A DNA stretch of 60,170 bases from Alkalinema sp. CACIAM 70d (GTDB lineage: Bacteria; Cyanobacteriota; Cyanobacteriia; Leptolyngbyales; Leptolyngbyaceae): NCBI GenBank assembly GCA_002148405.1, contig MUGG01000222.1, positions 1 to 60,170 of the forward strand, given 5' to 3'. Shown in pieces: positions 1-9,540 of the stretch (its first letter is position 1; each line of letters opens with the position of its first letter). Under the pieces are notes generated by a model. The model was given only the letters and a program-made list of their open reading frames with translations, ran no database searches and was not told the origin of the DNA. A program made the translations under genes and the position numbers.

Positions 1-24
1 ACGTCCTAATGTCGATGGCTTTAG

Positions 25-339
25 CTATACATTTACGATCCCGATCGTCATGATTTCAATGGATTGGTGCGGGTTGAGGGCCAACTCAGGGGCATTGATG
101 AGATTACCGATTGGCGCAGTCCTCGGCTGGGGATTCGGTTTGTGCTGACGGAGGAGATGTTGGAGGTTTACTATCCCGATGGGCGGCGCTTTTTGGCAAC
201 AGTGGAATTGGCTGCGAAGGCAGAACAGGCGGAAGAGCGGGCAGAACAGGCGGAATTGCAGCTAGAAGAGGAACGATCTCGATCGGCGCGGTTGGCGGAG
301 CAGTTACGATCGTTGGGCATTGATCCGGATCAGGTTTAG
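25..339 (+). pseudogene. C-terminal fragment of a Uma2-family (DUF820) protein
   Basis: Only the end of the gene is inside the window. The frame reads ...YIYDPDRHDFNGL, then SPRLGIRF, a PDGRRFL segment and a charged coiled-coil tail ending GIDPDQV, which is the usual C-terminus of cyanobacterial Uma2/DUF820 proteins (PD-(D/E)xK nuclease-like fold). In this frame a TAG lies at 22-24, directly before the conserved YIYDPD strand. The upstream part is therefore either frameshifted or deleted, or lies in another frame across the window edge. Internal starts (TTG at 64, GTG at 67) would give a piece of about 90 residues without the nuclease core. I read it as a remnant. The bases upstream of position 1 would settle this. 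Confidence 0.5.
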
Positions 340-445
340 GGCCTGTAGCGATAGAAGGTAGGGCGATAAAATAGAGCCAGTCATTGCTTAACTTACGCCT
401 TTAGCCATGCAAGTCCCCCTAGAGGTGCTTCTATTGTATTCCGAT

Positions 446-1357
446 CTATACAGCAGAAGGTTTTAGTAGATTGGTTGCAATTGCTTTGAGACTGGTTTTC
501 ACCATTTGAACTTTGATAGGACTCTCCCACCATTCCTGCATAACAAAGGATAGGGTGTCTACAATGCTCTTTGATGCTTTTACATAGATAATTTGTCGGT
601 AGACACCCACTAGGCGTTTGCATTTGAGAGCATAGGGTACAGTCTCCCAATTCAAATTTTGTTTAATGACAGACAACAATGTTTGTGACATAACTTCCGA
701 GTCATTGCTTAACGATACACCGTGTTTTCGGTAGCGGCAGAGATTACCTGTGACATAGGAAAAGGTGCAATTAGCACGGGCACATCTTAACCAGAACTCA
801 TAATCTTCACAAGAGCGTAAGCCTGCATTGAAGAAGCCAATTTTATCAAAGACAGCTCGTCGTATGACTGTTGCAGATGGAGTAATAAAATTGCGGTGAT
901 AAAACAAGCTGGCTGGAAAATTATTTAAATCATCTTCATTTGGAGCACATATCCAGAGCTCATCAACAGTTTCGTTGAACATAGTTACACCAGAATAGGC
1001 AAAATCACTCTGGTTAAGTTCTAAAGCTGCGATCAGATGAGTTAAATATTCTGGCAACCAAATATCATCATGATCGAGTAATGCAATATATTCACCAGAC
1101 GCGATCGCGATTCCAGTGTTTCGTGTCGCTGCTAAGCCTTGATTAACTTCATGTCGTAGGAATTTTACACGATTTTCTCCAACCTGGGCTGAGAATTGTT
1201 GAACGATTTCTTCAGTCCGATCTTTCCAGGCATCTTCAACAACAATAACTTCCCAATTTGGATAAGTTTGATTGTGAACAGAGTCAAGTGCCTCTTGAAT
1301 GTAATTGTCTGCTTTATAAGCAGGGATGATGATACTAACTAATGGGTAATGATTCAT
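446..1357 (-). CDS. Glycosyltransferase family 2
   Basis: This 303-residue protein is a GT-A-fold family 2 glycosyltransferase that would transfer a sugar from a nucleotide-sugar donor during assembly of a surface polysaccharide. It starts with the typical VSIIIPAYKADNYI strand and nucleotide-binding segment. It has LNQG-type NQGLAATRN at about residues 72-80, the DHDD metal/donor motif near residue 95, and the acceptor-side CEDYEFWLR near residue 183. No membrane segment is obvious except weak hydrophobicity at the C-terminus, so it probably works at the inner face of the plasma membrane. It is the last gene of a leftward run with the pyruvyl-transferase-like, methyltransferase and ABC exporter genes, spaced by 21, 18 and 46 bp. 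That context implies one exopolysaccharide or lipopolysaccharide operon. The sugar specificity cannot be read from the sequence. Confidence 0.88.
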   Translation of the reverse strand: MNHYPLVSIIIPAYKADNYIQEALDSVHNQTYPNWEVIVVEDAWKDRTEEIVQQFSAQVGENRVKFLRHEVNQGLAATRNTGIAIASGEYIALLDHDDIWLPEYLTHLIAALELNQSDFAYSGVTMFNETVDELWICAPNEDDLNNFPASLFYHRNFITPSATVIRRAVFDKIGFFNAGLRSCEDYEFWLRCARANCTFSYVTGNLCRYRKHGVSLSNDSEVMSQTLLSVIKQNLNWETVPYALKCKRLVGVYRQIIYVKASKSIVDTLSFVMQEWWESPIKVQMVKTSLKAIATNLLKPSAV

Positions 1358-1378
1358 GGTTCTTTGGACAGTAGCAAT

Positions 1379-2659
1379 CTAGCTTTTACACTGAAATTCA
1401 ACTAATTGGGAAAGTTTTTGATACGCAATGTGACCTAGTTGGATTTGCTCTCTAGCAGATTCTAAAAGAGAGTTATGAATAATCTCAGCGTTGTGCCATA
1501 AGCTATGAATGTTAGTAGCCAGTTGTTCTTGGAAGTCACGATCAGTCATGAGTAAAATTTCACAACCAATTCCAAATTGTTCAGCTAATCCTGCAAATTT
1601 ATCTACATAGTAATCTGATTTTGCTAACCCAATTACAGGTACACCTTGAGAAAGTGAGAAAACAGCAGCATGATAGCTGCCTGTGACGGTTACACGACAT
1701 CTACCTGCTTGTTGGATAACTTTGATTGGAGTATCTAAAGATGCACCTCCATCTGAAGTATCATCATAGCCAAGTAAGAGTTGTCGAATTGCAGTTGGGT
1801 CAGACTCTTCCTCAGAATGGGCAATAGGAATAGGCAACATGGGAGCATTTAGCTGACGAGCAGCAGTTTGTAAAGTGGCTCTAATTCCATCCAGTAATGA
1901 CTGGTTAACTCCAGAATAATTAGCAACTCGTAAATTGACTCCTAGTCCATTACCTAAAGACTCAGGACGATGGTTGTAGGCAAGTTCGATCGCATCATCG
2001 CCTGTAACCAGTCTGCGATGGGGAGAAATTCCTAGCTTGCTGCATAAAGGTAATCCAGCACGTTTTTCTCGTAGTGTAATCAGATCAACTTTTGGTAAAA
2101 CAGCTTTTGCTCGATTGTAAAGTATGGGATTTTCAATCGGGCCAAGTCCTTGCCCCACTAAGGCAGTAGGTTTACCCAGATGATGAGCCAACTCTAATGT
2201 GTTCAAAACACGACAAGCATGATCTTGAAAAGAGTCAGTAATGTAGCCTCCACCCGTTGAAATTACTAAATCTGAGCAGCGCACAGATTCAATAAATTCT
2301 TCTAGAGGTTCCATCCGCTGCGGTTTATTTCCTGATCTTGAACGAATTACGGCAGTTGCTGTTTCTGGGAAACGATTGCGCCATTGCCATTCAAGATCTG
2401 TTACGGCGGAAGTAGCCGCTTTAGTCGCTAGTGTTTCATGAAAGCGGTGAGAAATAGGTACTGACCAAAAATAACGCCCGAGTGGAGAACAGGGACGGAC
2501 GCCTGGACAAGCCTGCTGTAAAATCTCTGGGGCTGTGGTAAAGACTTGGATTTTACTGTGAGGCCACAGGTCTTGCAACCGTTGCAGAGCCATTTGTAGC
2601 ATGGCACGATCGCCCATATTCATCAGGGCATAACCGCTTTGATCAACCAGAATATTCAT
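1379..2659 (-). CDS. Polysaccharide pyruvyl transferase family protein
   Basis: This 426-residue protein has the features of the CsaB/WcaK polysaccharide pyruvyl transferase family, which adds ketal pyruvate from phosphoenolpyruvate to sugars. Visible marks are the N-terminal MNILVDQSGYALMNMGDRAM strand, the glycine-rich STGGGYITDSF segment near residue 135, VTGDDAIELA near 218 and the C-terminal donor-site-like VTGSYHAAVFSLSQGVPVIG segment near 325. The fold is GT-B like. It sits in the middle of the polysaccharide operon, 21 bp upstream of the GT2 gene and 18 bp downstream of the methyltransferase gene. Pyruvylation of an exopolysaccharide is the natural inference. The family also contains members of unknown activity, so the exact reaction is not certain. 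Confidence 0.8.
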   Translation of the reverse strand: MNILVDQSGYALMNMGDRAMLQMALQRLQDLWPHSKIQVFTTAPEILQQACPGVRPCSPLGRYFWSVPISHRFHETLATKAATSAVTDLEWQWRNRFPETATAVIRSRSGNKPQRMEPLEEFIESVRCSDLVISTGGGYITDSFQDHACRVLNTLELAHHLGKPTALVGQGLGPIENPILYNRAKAVLPKVDLITLREKRAGLPLCSKLGISPHRRLVTGDDAIELAYNHRPESLGNGLGVNLRVANYSGVNQSLLDGIRATLQTAARQLNAPMLPIPIAHSEEESDPTAIRQLLLGYDDTSDGGASLDTPIKVIQQAGRCRVTVTGSYHAAVFSLSQGVPVIGLAKSDYYVDKFAGLAEQFGIGCEILLMTDRDFQEQLATNIHSLWHNAEIIHNSLLESAREQIQLGHIAYQKLSQLVEFQCKS

Positions 2660-2677
2660 GGAACTCCTCTAGTCACC

Positions 2678-3400
2678 CTAAAGTTTGACAATATGTAAGC
2701 GAGATTTTTGCACGAATTGATATTCTGACTGCTTATCCTGAAAATACTGATCAATTGCTTTTTTACATCCTGACCAAGCGTTGTAATCATCAATGATCAG
2801 CGTTCCACCAGCAACAAGGTTAGGTTCAATCTGATTGAGACAGGTCATCACTGAATCAAACCAATCACAATCAATATGAGCCATTGCAATTGGTCGATCA
2901 AGATTCATCGTGTCCTGAAATAGTCCTTTAATTAGATGAACATTGTTCGCTTCGGGACTGAACCCATATTCACAAAAAGATTGATAAACCTTGTCATACA
3001 GATTATCTTCATAGCCGTAGTAAAGATTCCCATCAATCCCCTCGGATTTACCTGCTTTAATCTCTGCATAGCGATCGTGAATGTCTTGATCGTCCTGCTC
3101 AGAGGGCGGTGGAATCATTCCAAAAACGTCATAGATTAAAAGTTCTCGCTGAGGATTCTTAGCGGCTGCTAGGGCAATGGCCGACCCACCCAAAGCACAA
3201 CCAGCTTCAATAATTGCGCCTTGAATTCCTTGTCGCTCACACTCTAAAGCAACCTTAGTCAAATCTCGTAAGGCTACTTCCTCTAGATAGGTTAATTTCT
3301 GCTGCCTCACATGATGAATGACAGTACTTAACCTAGAATGTGCCACTTGAAATGCATAGCGGTCAATCTTCTGACTGAGTTTGCTAATAATAGTAGGCAT
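2678..3400 (-). CDS. TylF/MycF-type sugar O-methyltransferase
   Basis: This 240-residue protein is a class I SAM-dependent methyltransferase resembling TylF/MycF (macrocin O-methyltransferase), a family that methylates sugar hydroxyls. The SAM-binding motif I is EAGCALGGSAIALA near residues 62-75. It is followed by the acidic strand LLIYDVFGMIPPP near 88, a metal-site-like HIDCDWFDSV near 175 and the GGTLIIDDYNAW segment near 198, both typical of the Mg-dependent TylF group. It lies between the exporter and the pyruvyl-transferase-like gene on the same strand. It probably O-methylates a monosaccharide of the polysaccharide built by this operon. No membrane or signal segments are visible. Confidence 0.82.
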   Translation of the reverse strand: MPTIISKLSQKIDRYAFQVAHSRLSTVIHHVRQQKLTYLEEVALRDLTKVALECERQGIQGAIIEAGCALGGSAIALAAAKNPQRELLIYDVFGMIPPPSEQDDQDIHDRYAEIKAGKSEGIDGNLYYGYEDNLYDKVYQSFCEYGFSPEANNVHLIKGLFQDTMNLDRPIAMAHIDCDWFDSVMTCLNQIEPNLVAGGTLIIDDYNAWSGCKKAIDQYFQDKQSEYQFVQKSRLHIVKL

Positions 3401-3446
3401 AATTATAAATCTCCAAATTAGTGTAGATGGATGTTTGTCTCTAGAT

Positions 3447-5330
3447 CTAGGTGGAACTTACCTCATGTTGCATCTGGTGATAATTCCAGAGCTTTCCACG
3501 CTGTGCCAGTAGGTCTTGGTAGGTTCCTTGTTCAACAATGCGACCTTTTTCCATGACAACCACTTTGTCGGCACGGACAATCGTTGATAAACGGTGGGCG
3601 ATCGCGATAACAGTCCGACCTACAGAAAGCTTTTCGATCGACTCTTGAATCAGTCGCTCTGAGACAGAATCCAATGCACTCGTTGCCTCATCCAAAATCA
3701 GAATTTCTGGATTGCGTAATAACGCACGGGCAATCGCAATCCGTTGCCGCTGTCCACCTGAGAGCCGCACACCCCGATCGCCTAAAACGGTATCCCATCC
3801 TTCCGGCATCGCTTCAATAAAATCTAGAGCATTCGCTAATTTAGATGCTTCTCTAATTTCTGCATCCGTTGCCCCTTCAGAACCGTAGGCAATGTTATCT
3901 CGAACAGAAGCATTAAAAATGAATGTATCCTGACTCACGATCGCCATATGACGACGAATGCTGTGGATGTCATAGGTTCGTAAATCATTGCCATCAAACA
4001 AAATCTTGCCTTGCGTCGGATCATAGAAGCGTGGGATTAAATCCGCTAGAGTTGTTTTACCTGCACCTGAAGATCCAACTAGCGCAACTGTTTGACCTTT
4101 CTCGATCGAGAGAGTAATATCCTGCAAATTGAGTTCTGGGGGCGCATACCCAAAATCTACAGCAATGAACTCGATCGCCTTAGTCAACCCTGGAAAAGGC
4201 TTAGCCCCATTCTGAAGATACTGCTTATCATGTCGAGCTAGTAAGCTTTCAATATTTTCCAGAGAACCTTGGAAGCTACTAATACCGACTAAACAGGAGT
4301 TAACCTCTTGAACGATCGGGACTAAGCGAAATAGTAGAAAGAGAAAAGTCAATAAGCCTGCGGCTCCTAAGCTACCTTGGGAGCGAAACATTGTCACCCC
4401 TAGGATAATAATCCCCATCAAAAATGTAGTTGCAAATCCCTCTGATAAAGGTTTCGTTAGAGAGCGTAGTACTGTAATTTCGTTAACAGCATCGGTAAGT
4501 TCTTGGTTAGCTCGTTTGAATTTTTGACGCTCTACCTCTTGGGTACCAAATGCTTGGACAGTACGAATAGCTCCAACTAGCTCCGTTGCAATGGATAAGA
4601 ATTGCGCTGACTTCTCGGATACCACAAAGCTGTTTTCCCGCACTTGTGCATTTAACCGTGCAATTCCGATCGTCAATGCAGTAAATGAAGTCAGTGCAAT
4701 AATAGAAAGTTGCCAGGAAATTTTCAGTAAAATTGCAACATAGATCAGTGTGATTAGTCCACGGCTAATTAATGAGCTAATAATCTGAATAGACGGGTAA
4801 AGGTTATTAACTTCAGAGGTAATTGTATTAATTAAGTTGCCTACCTTGGTTTTACTAAAAAAAGCTAGAGGTAGTGCTTGCAACTGTTCAAATAACTTTT
4901 GTCGTAGCCGCGTTGCCAATAGCATTTTTGTACGATCGGCAGTGACCAATCCCGCAAAATTAAAAAAGCCTCGCAGCCAAGTTGAGATAATGATGAGTCC
5001 ACAGACTCGGCAAAGTCGCTCAATTTCAGAAGTCTGAATCCCTAGAATATTGATATCAAACCACTGAATTCCAGTTTTAAAAGGTTGCGCCCCCTGATTA
5101 AGCAGATTCTGCAAAAATCCTAGCAGAAACCCAACCCCAAACCCTTCAAAGACTGCCGCCAGCAATGGACAGAGTGCAATCAAAACAATGATGTGGGGAA
5201 AGTGCTTAATCTCTCTGAGAATAAGACGATTATTTTGCCAAAAGGGAGTTGCTTTAAACAGACGATAGAGCATCATCTGGAGGTTATGGGGCACAGTGCG
5301 AAAAGATCGTTGCTTCTTGGCGATTTGCAT
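3447..5330 (-). CDS. ABC exporter, fused permease and ATPase (MsbA/HepA-like)
   Basis: This 627-residue half-transporter has a six-helix exporter domain at about residues 45-350 and a nucleotide-binding domain at about 385-620. The Walker A is GSSGAGKT, the Q-loop is SQDTFIF, the signature is LSGGQRQR, Walker B and D-loop are LILDEATSALD, and the H-loop is AHRLST, so the ATPase looks complete. It would act as a homodimer in the plasma membrane, exporting a lipid-linked or oligosaccharide substrate. The length and layout match MsbA-type flippases and cyanobacterial HepA, which exports an envelope polysaccharide. As the first gene of the leftward operon with methyl-, pyruvyl- and glycosyltransferases, it most likely exports the product of those enzymes. 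The substrate is inferred from the neighbours only. Confidence 0.9.
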   Translation of the reverse strand: MQIAKKQRSFRTVPHNLQMMLYRLFKATPFWQNNRLILREIKHFPHIIVLIALCPLLAAVFEGFGVGFLLGFLQNLLNQGAQPFKTGIQWFDINILGIQTSEIERLCRVCGLIIISTWLRGFFNFAGLVTADRTKMLLATRLRQKLFEQLQALPLAFFSKTKVGNLINTITSEVNNLYPSIQIISSLISRGLITLIYVAILLKISWQLSIIALTSFTALTIGIARLNAQVRENSFVVSEKSAQFLSIATELVGAIRTVQAFGTQEVERQKFKRANQELTDAVNEITVLRSLTKPLSEGFATTFLMGIIILGVTMFRSQGSLGAAGLLTFLFLLFRLVPIVQEVNSCLVGISSFQGSLENIESLLARHDKQYLQNGAKPFPGLTKAIEFIAVDFGYAPPELNLQDITLSIEKGQTVALVGSSGAGKTTLADLIPRFYDPTQGKILFDGNDLRTYDIHSIRRHMAIVSQDTFIFNASVRDNIAYGSEGATDAEIREASKLANALDFIEAMPEGWDTVLGDRGVRLSGGQRQRIAIARALLRNPEILILDEATSALDSVSERLIQESIEKLSVGRTVIAIAHRLSTIVRADKVVVMEKGRIVEQGTYQDLLAQRGKLWNYHQMQHEVSST

Positions 5331-5799
5331 GACTAATTTACTTCTTGCAAAGACAACTGAGTAAAGCTAATCTAAATCAGGTACGGAATCTTAAAGGATT
5401 GCGGAGTATTGTGCACCTAACAAATGAAAATAATGCCTTTGAATAGGGTATTGAGCACCAGAAAAGTTTTGTTTGGTATCACAAAAATAGGTGGCTGACA
5501 AACGCTAGAGAATGAATACTGGCGCAGGATGCTTCCCTCTACTGACTCTAGACCGTAGAAGAACTTTGCGTTGGCAAGGCAATCTAATACTCCAGTGTTG
5601 AGTCCCCGTCTATTGCCTCGATCGTAGAATAGAGTTCTATTGAATAGAGGCAGCTGACCAAGATGTAAAAGCGGAAGCGCAGAGATCAATAAGAGATCAA
5701 TCAATAACAGGTAACGGGTTCTATTAGGTTCAAGCACCTTGCGAGGCAGAACGCTTTGCGACAGAGAAGTTAAATTGAACAATGCACAAGAAGACGGGA
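5331..5799. other. Spacer between exporter gene and hypothetical gene; doubtful ORF inside
   Basis: This 469-bp stretch presumably carries the promoter of the leftward polysaccharide operon. It contains a 121-codon leftward frame (5417-5782, TTG start) placed 17 bp after the upstream hypothetical gene. Its translation has no recognisable motif and looks like read-through of non-coding DNA, so I do not annotate it as a gene. No clear terminator hairpin or convincing -35/-10 pair was found. Confidence 0.4.
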
Positions 5800-6555
5800 T
5801 TAGACTTCGCTGGATAAGGGCGATTCTTTGCGGCTGAGTAAGTAAGCAGTAGAAAGGCTAATGCGTCCACGGGCATCATTAAGCCATTGCAATAACTGTT
5901 CCCGTAAACCTTTCTTTTGCATTAACAAACAGAGTCCTGTTCCTTTGAGAATTTGGCCTTTCTCATTGACATAAAACTGCATGGAACTTGTGGAATTATG
6001 CAAGTTAGTGTAAGCCTTTTTAGCAGCGAGCTTGCGGTAAATAATCAAGCTAATGGGCAAGCAAACATTTAAGAAAAATCGCACAACTTTCCCGATCGCT
6101 GTATAAGACTTCTTCTGAGCGAGCAGATAGCAGTCTCTTCCTGGCTTCAAATTGACGTAAATCGGTTTACCCGCACGGTGAGCCACTTCCGCCCAAAATT
6201 GTAATGCCGCCACACCAAGCTTGACATCCACCAACACCAGCTTCACCGGAGATTTTCTTACCCGTTCCACCAGCCAATCCATCGGCACCGTCTCTGGAAC
6301 CACGATCGCACTGCGGAAGGGCGCGCGGCGCACAATCAACTTCTTCTGCCGCCACACCAGCGCATATCCTGTCATCGTTGCAGCCGGACTGACAGAAATA
6401 ACAGACGTTGAAAAGACAGGAGATTGAGTATACATAGCTGTGAGCCACCACCAAAACATGAAAGGGCGTAAAACCAAATTTAAGACAGCGTATTTATCAC
6501 CATAGATTGAGAAATTCACATCATCTGTTGTGCTACCGGGATGAGACAAGCTCAC
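5800..6555 (-). CDS. Hypothetical protein with two hydrophobic segments
   Basis: I do not recognise this 251-residue protein. It has a hydrophobic, tryptophan-rich stretch near residues 30-42 and a second hydrophobic segment (FFLNVCLPISLIIY) near 162-175. The region between them contains PMDWLVERVRKSPVKLVLVDVKLG, which looks like a soluble alpha/beta element. The C-terminal third is basic, with QLLQWLNDARGRISLSTAYLLSRKE. The ATG at 6553-6555 opens the frame, and no better start is visible. It is on the same strand as the polysaccharide operon but 469 bp upstream of it, so co-transcription is not assured. Association with envelope polysaccharide synthesis is only a positional guess. Confidence 0.5.
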   Translation of the reverse strand: MSLSHPGSTTDDVNFSIYGDKYAVLNLVLRPFMFWWWLTAMYTQSPVFSTSVISVSPAATMTGYALVWRQKKLIVRRAPFRSAIVVPETVPMDWLVERVRKSPVKLVLVDVKLGVAALQFWAEVAHRAGKPIYVNLKPGRDCYLLAQKKSYTAIGKVVRFFLNVCLPISLIIYRKLAAKKAYTNLHNSTSSMQFYVNEKGQILKGTGLCLLMQKKGLREQLLQWLNDARGRISLSTAYLLSRKESPLSSEV

Positions 6556-7152
6556 TGATTAGCTTTTGCAGACAGTTTTCAGGAAATCCTGAGAGTTCAT
6601 CAGAACTTTGTGAATTTTTCCATCTACCTTTACAAAAAAACGATCGAGCTAGAGTCAGAACTGTGAATTCCACTCAAATCAAAATCGCAACTTGTCATAA
6701 TTCTTATTAGTTTCAGTTATTTCTCCTTTCCAACCTCTGCAACCGAATCCGGGAAAATACGGAAAAAACGTTGGAACTAGAAGAATTCAACTGGTTAAGC
6801 ACACCCGATTTCTAGGCTCTCTTCTGCACTGAGAGCGGGTTCTAGAACTCTCAGTAGATTTACGGAGCATCCATTCATGCCTAGATACATCCAGACTTCC
6901 TAACTTAAAGGACGATCGTGCAAGACACCCACCGCCGTCAAGACCCGATCAATCTCTCCATTGTTCCCGATCGAGCCAAAATTACAGCCACGATCGCTAC
7001 AAAATCGGATCCTTCTCTTCTACCCTGCCTACTCCCCACCTTCCCCACCTCTCCCCACTACGACCACCCGTCAAACATAAGGACATCCCCGCACTTCGAT
7101 AGAATGACAATAGAACTTGTTAAGTCTCGTTAAGAACCGGGGTTCTTCACCC
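6556..7152. other. Spacer upstream of ccdA
   Basis: This 597-bp divergent spacer separates the leftward hypothetical gene from ccdA. A 71-codon rightward frame at 6918-7133 (GTG start) is rich in Pro, Ser, His and Thr and has no recognisable motif, so I treat it as non-coding. The region should hold the ccdA promoter. I see several CGATCG sequences but no distinctive structure. Confidence 0.4.
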
Positions 7153-7890
7153 ATGCTTGAAGCCATCCAAACCCAGCTCTATACCCTGAGCCAGACCGCC
7201 AACCAACTGGTGCTCGGCCAACTCACCCACCTGTCGATCGTCAGCATCGCCATTATTTTCGGAGCCGGACTGCTCACCAGCCTCACCCCCTGCACCCTAT
7301 CCATGTTGCCGATCACCGTGGGCTACATCGGCAGTTATGAAGCCCAATCCCGTTGGCAAGGGGCGATTCAGTCCGCTTGGTTTGCCCTCGGTTTGGCTAC
7401 GACCTTAACAGGGCTGGGGATTGTCGCATCGTTATTGGGCAAAGTCTACGGTCAGGTAGGACTAGGCTTACCGATCGTCGTCAGCATTGTGGCGATCCTG
7501 ATGGGTTTGAATCTCCTGGAAGTCTTGCCTCTGAGAATGCCCGCAGGTTTAGGACTGGACTGGATTTCCCAGGATTTACCCACTGGCGTGCGATCGTACT
7601 TAATTGGGTTGACCTTTGGCCTCGTGGCCTCCCCTTGCAGCACCCCCGTTTTAGCGACGCTGCTAACTTGGTTGGCCAGTCACCAAGATCCCCTACTCGG
7701 CGGAGCCTTATTGCTGGCCTACACCGCTGGCTACGTTGCACCGTTGGTCATTGCAGGAACGTTTACTGCAGCTATTAAGAAAATTCTTGAAATTCGCCAG
7801 TGGTCTGCCTGGATTACGCCGACGAGTGGAGTGCTCTTATTAGGATTTGGCATGTTTTCCCTGGTGTCCCGTTTACCGTGGCAATTTTAA
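7153..7890 (+). CDS. ccdA: Cytochrome c biogenesis protein CcdA
   Basis: CcdA carries reducing equivalents from cytoplasmic thioredoxin across the thylakoid or plasma membrane to keep apocytochrome c haem-binding cysteines reduced. The 245-residue protein shows the family's six hydrophobic segments and both redox cysteine motifs: LTSLTPCTLSMLPI near residues 37-50 and the pseudo-symmetric ASPCSTPVLATLLTW near residues 162-176. An upstream TTG at 7117 extends the frame, but the ATG at 7153 gives the normal N-terminus. ccs1 follows 116 bp downstream on the same strand, and together they form the System II maturation machinery for c-type cytochromes such as cytochrome f. Confidence 0.93.
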   Translation: MLEAIQTQLYTLSQTANQLVLGQLTHLSIVSIAIIFGAGLLTSLTPCTLSMLPITVGYIGSYEAQSRWQGAIQSAWFALGLATTLTGLGIVASLLGKVYGQVGLGLPIVVSIVAILMGLNLLEVLPLRMPAGLGLDWISQDLPTGVRSYLIGLTFGLVASPCSTPVLATLLTWLASHQDPLLGGALLLAYTAGYVAPLVIAGTFTAAIKKILEIRQWSAWITPTSGVLLLGFGMFSLVSRLPWQF

Positions 7891-8006
7891 ATACAAGCTG
7901 TCCTACGAAACGTTGATCTTGATGATGAGAACACATTTTTAAGTATTCTCTTTTGATTAACTAATCCGACCTCGAATTCCTGTTCTTTAATTACCATTCC
8001 TAAATT

Positions 8007-9395
8007 ATGTCGATCGCGCCTACCAATCCCCCATTTAACCTCCTAACTGTTGTAAAACGCTTTATTAACCGAGAGATTTTGCCTGTTCTGGGGAAACTAC
8101 AACTCGCGATCGTGCTGTTGTTGGTGATTGCGCTCTTTAGCATTTTGGGGACAGTAATTGAACAGGGGCAATCCGTGGCTTTCTACCAGGCGAATTATCC
8201 CGAAAAGCCTGCCCTATTTGGCTTTCTGACGTGGAAGGTGTTGCTGCTAGCCGGACTGGATCACGTCTATCGCACCTGGTGGTATCTGTCCTTGCTGGTG
8301 CTGTTTGGGGCTAGTTTGACGACCTGCACCTTCAAACGCCAACTGCCTGCGCTCAAGTGGTTCACCCGCACCCAAAAACTCTACAGCCAACCCCGACAGT
8401 TCCAGAAATTTGCCCTCAGTGCGGAACTAGCGCAACCGTCGATCGATCCCCTCAAGTCCCTCCTGGAAAGCCGCAAGTATACGATCGTGCAGGAGGACGA
8501 TCGGCTCTATGCCCGCAAAGGCTTGGTGGGTCGGGTTGGGCCGATTATTGTCCATGCCAGCATGTTGATTATTCTGCTGGGTGGGATCGTGGGTGCCATG
8601 ACGGGCTTTGTCGCCCAGGAACTAATTCCCAGTGGCAATACCTTTAAGATTCAAAACATCACGGATGCGGGGCCATGGTCACGATCGCAAATCCCCCAGG
8701 ATTGGTCAGTCAAGGTCAATCGGTTTTGGATTGATTACTTACCCACTGGGGAAATCGATCAGTTTTATTCTGATTTATCCGTGCTGAATCAGACGGGAGA
8801 AGAAGTCCAACGCAAAACGATTCACGTCAACGAACCCCTACGCTACAAAGGCGTAACGCTATATCAAGCGGATTGGAATATTTCTGGAATTGCCGTCAAA
8901 CTCAACAACAGTCCCATTTTGCAGTTTCCTATGGGACAGATCAATGTGCCAAAGGGCGGGCGGTTATGGGGATCGTTTGTGCCGATCAAGCCAGATTTAA
9001 GCGATGGCGTTTCCCTAATTGTTAAAGATATGCAGGGATTGGTCTTAGTGTATGGTATGGATGGCAAGTTAATTTCGACGGTTCGTAAAGGTATGTCCGT
9101 CGAAGTCAAAGGGATTAAATTAGCGATCGTAGATATCGTAGGTAGCACAGGGTTGCAAATTAAAGCCGATCCCGGCATTCCGATCGTGTACTTAGGCTTT
9201 GGCTTAATGATGATCAGTGTGATTCTCAGTTATGTGTCCCACTCGCAGGTGTGGGGACTGTGGCAGGAGGGCAAACTGTATCTGGGCGGCACGACGAATC
9301 GCGCACAGGTGGCCTTTGAGCAGGAGTTTTTAGGCATTCTGGAGCAGTTGAGTGCCGCAGAAAAAGCGGAGGTGTTCGCTGGGAAAGAAGCATAA
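8007..9395 (+). CDS. ccs1: Cytochrome c biogenesis protein Ccs1 (CcsB/ResB family)
   Basis: This 462-residue protein is the ResB/Ccs1 component of System II. With CcsA it forms the haem-delivering cytochrome c synthetase on the lumenal or periplasmic side. It begins with the characteristic region around LQLAIVLLLVIALFSILGTVIEQG (first membrane helix, about residues 31-54). A second helix (TWWYLSLLVLFGASLTTC) lies near 92-109 and a third (IIVHASMLIILLGGIVGAM) near 178-196. A large soluble domain follows, and the last helix (YLGFGLMMISVILSYV) is near 395-412. Family-conserved histidines lie in the third-helix region (IVHAS) and in the C-terminal VSHSQVWGLW. It follows ccdA on the same strand, a classic cyanobacterial pairing. 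No ccsA is present in the window. Confidence 0.93.
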   Translation: MSIAPTNPPFNLLTVVKRFINREILPVLGKLQLAIVLLLVIALFSILGTVIEQGQSVAFYQANYPEKPALFGFLTWKVLLLAGLDHVYRTWWYLSLLVLFGASLTTCTFKRQLPALKWFTRTQKLYSQPRQFQKFALSAELAQPSIDPLKSLLESRKYTIVQEDDRLYARKGLVGRVGPIIVHASMLIILLGGIVGAMTGFVAQELIPSGNTFKIQNITDAGPWSRSQIPQDWSVKVNRFWIDYLPTGEIDQFYSDLSVLNQTGEEVQRKTIHVNEPLRYKGVTLYQADWNISGIAVKLNNSPILQFPMGQINVPKGGRLWGSFVPIKPDLSDGVSLIVKDMQGLVLVYGMDGKLISTVRKGMSVEVKGIKLAIVDIVGSTGLQIKADPGIPIVYLGFGLMMISVILSYVSHSQVWGLWQEGKLYLGGTTNRAQVAFEQEFLGILEQLSAAEKAEVFAGKEA

Positions 9396-9452
9396 TTCAC
9401 CCATTGCTTTAGGGGAAGGGCAGCGATCGCAGGAGGAGTCAAACGATCGCTG

Positions 9453-9482
9453 TTGCCAAATGCCATGTTGCCAAACATCACA
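9453..9482 (+). repeat. Two 15-bp direct repeats upstream of the cassette A promoter
   Basis: TTGCCAAATGCCATG (9453-9467) is followed directly by TTGCCAAACATCACA (9468-9482), and the array ends 24 bp before the -35 box. The corresponding place in copy B holds three units instead of two. Placement makes an operator or activator site conceivable. Simple slippage is the alternative. Confidence 0.6.
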
Positions 9483-9506
9483 GACTTGCAAACTATCGCA
9501 ATACAG

Positions 9507-9535
9507 TTGACATTACCTCGGTTTCCCCCTAGTCT
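9507..9535 (+). promoter_or_regulatory. Sigma-70 type promoter of cassette A
   Basis: TTGACA at 9507-9512 and TAGTCT at 9530-9535 are separated by exactly 17 bp. Copy B has TTGACA and TAGGCT with the same 17-bp spacing although the spacer has diverged, which supports real promoter function. Transcription would start near 9541-9543. Confidence 0.7.
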
Positions 9536-9540
9536 TGTTT

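Noticed and set aside
5417..5782. Leftward 121-codon ORF with TTG start
   Set aside because: No recognisable motif, unusual composition and weak start; most likely open by chance in the spacer.
6918..7133. Rightward 71-codon ORF upstream of ccdA
   Set aside because: Pro/Ser/Thr-rich with no domain; runs past the real ccdA ribosome-binding region only marginally and looks non-coding.
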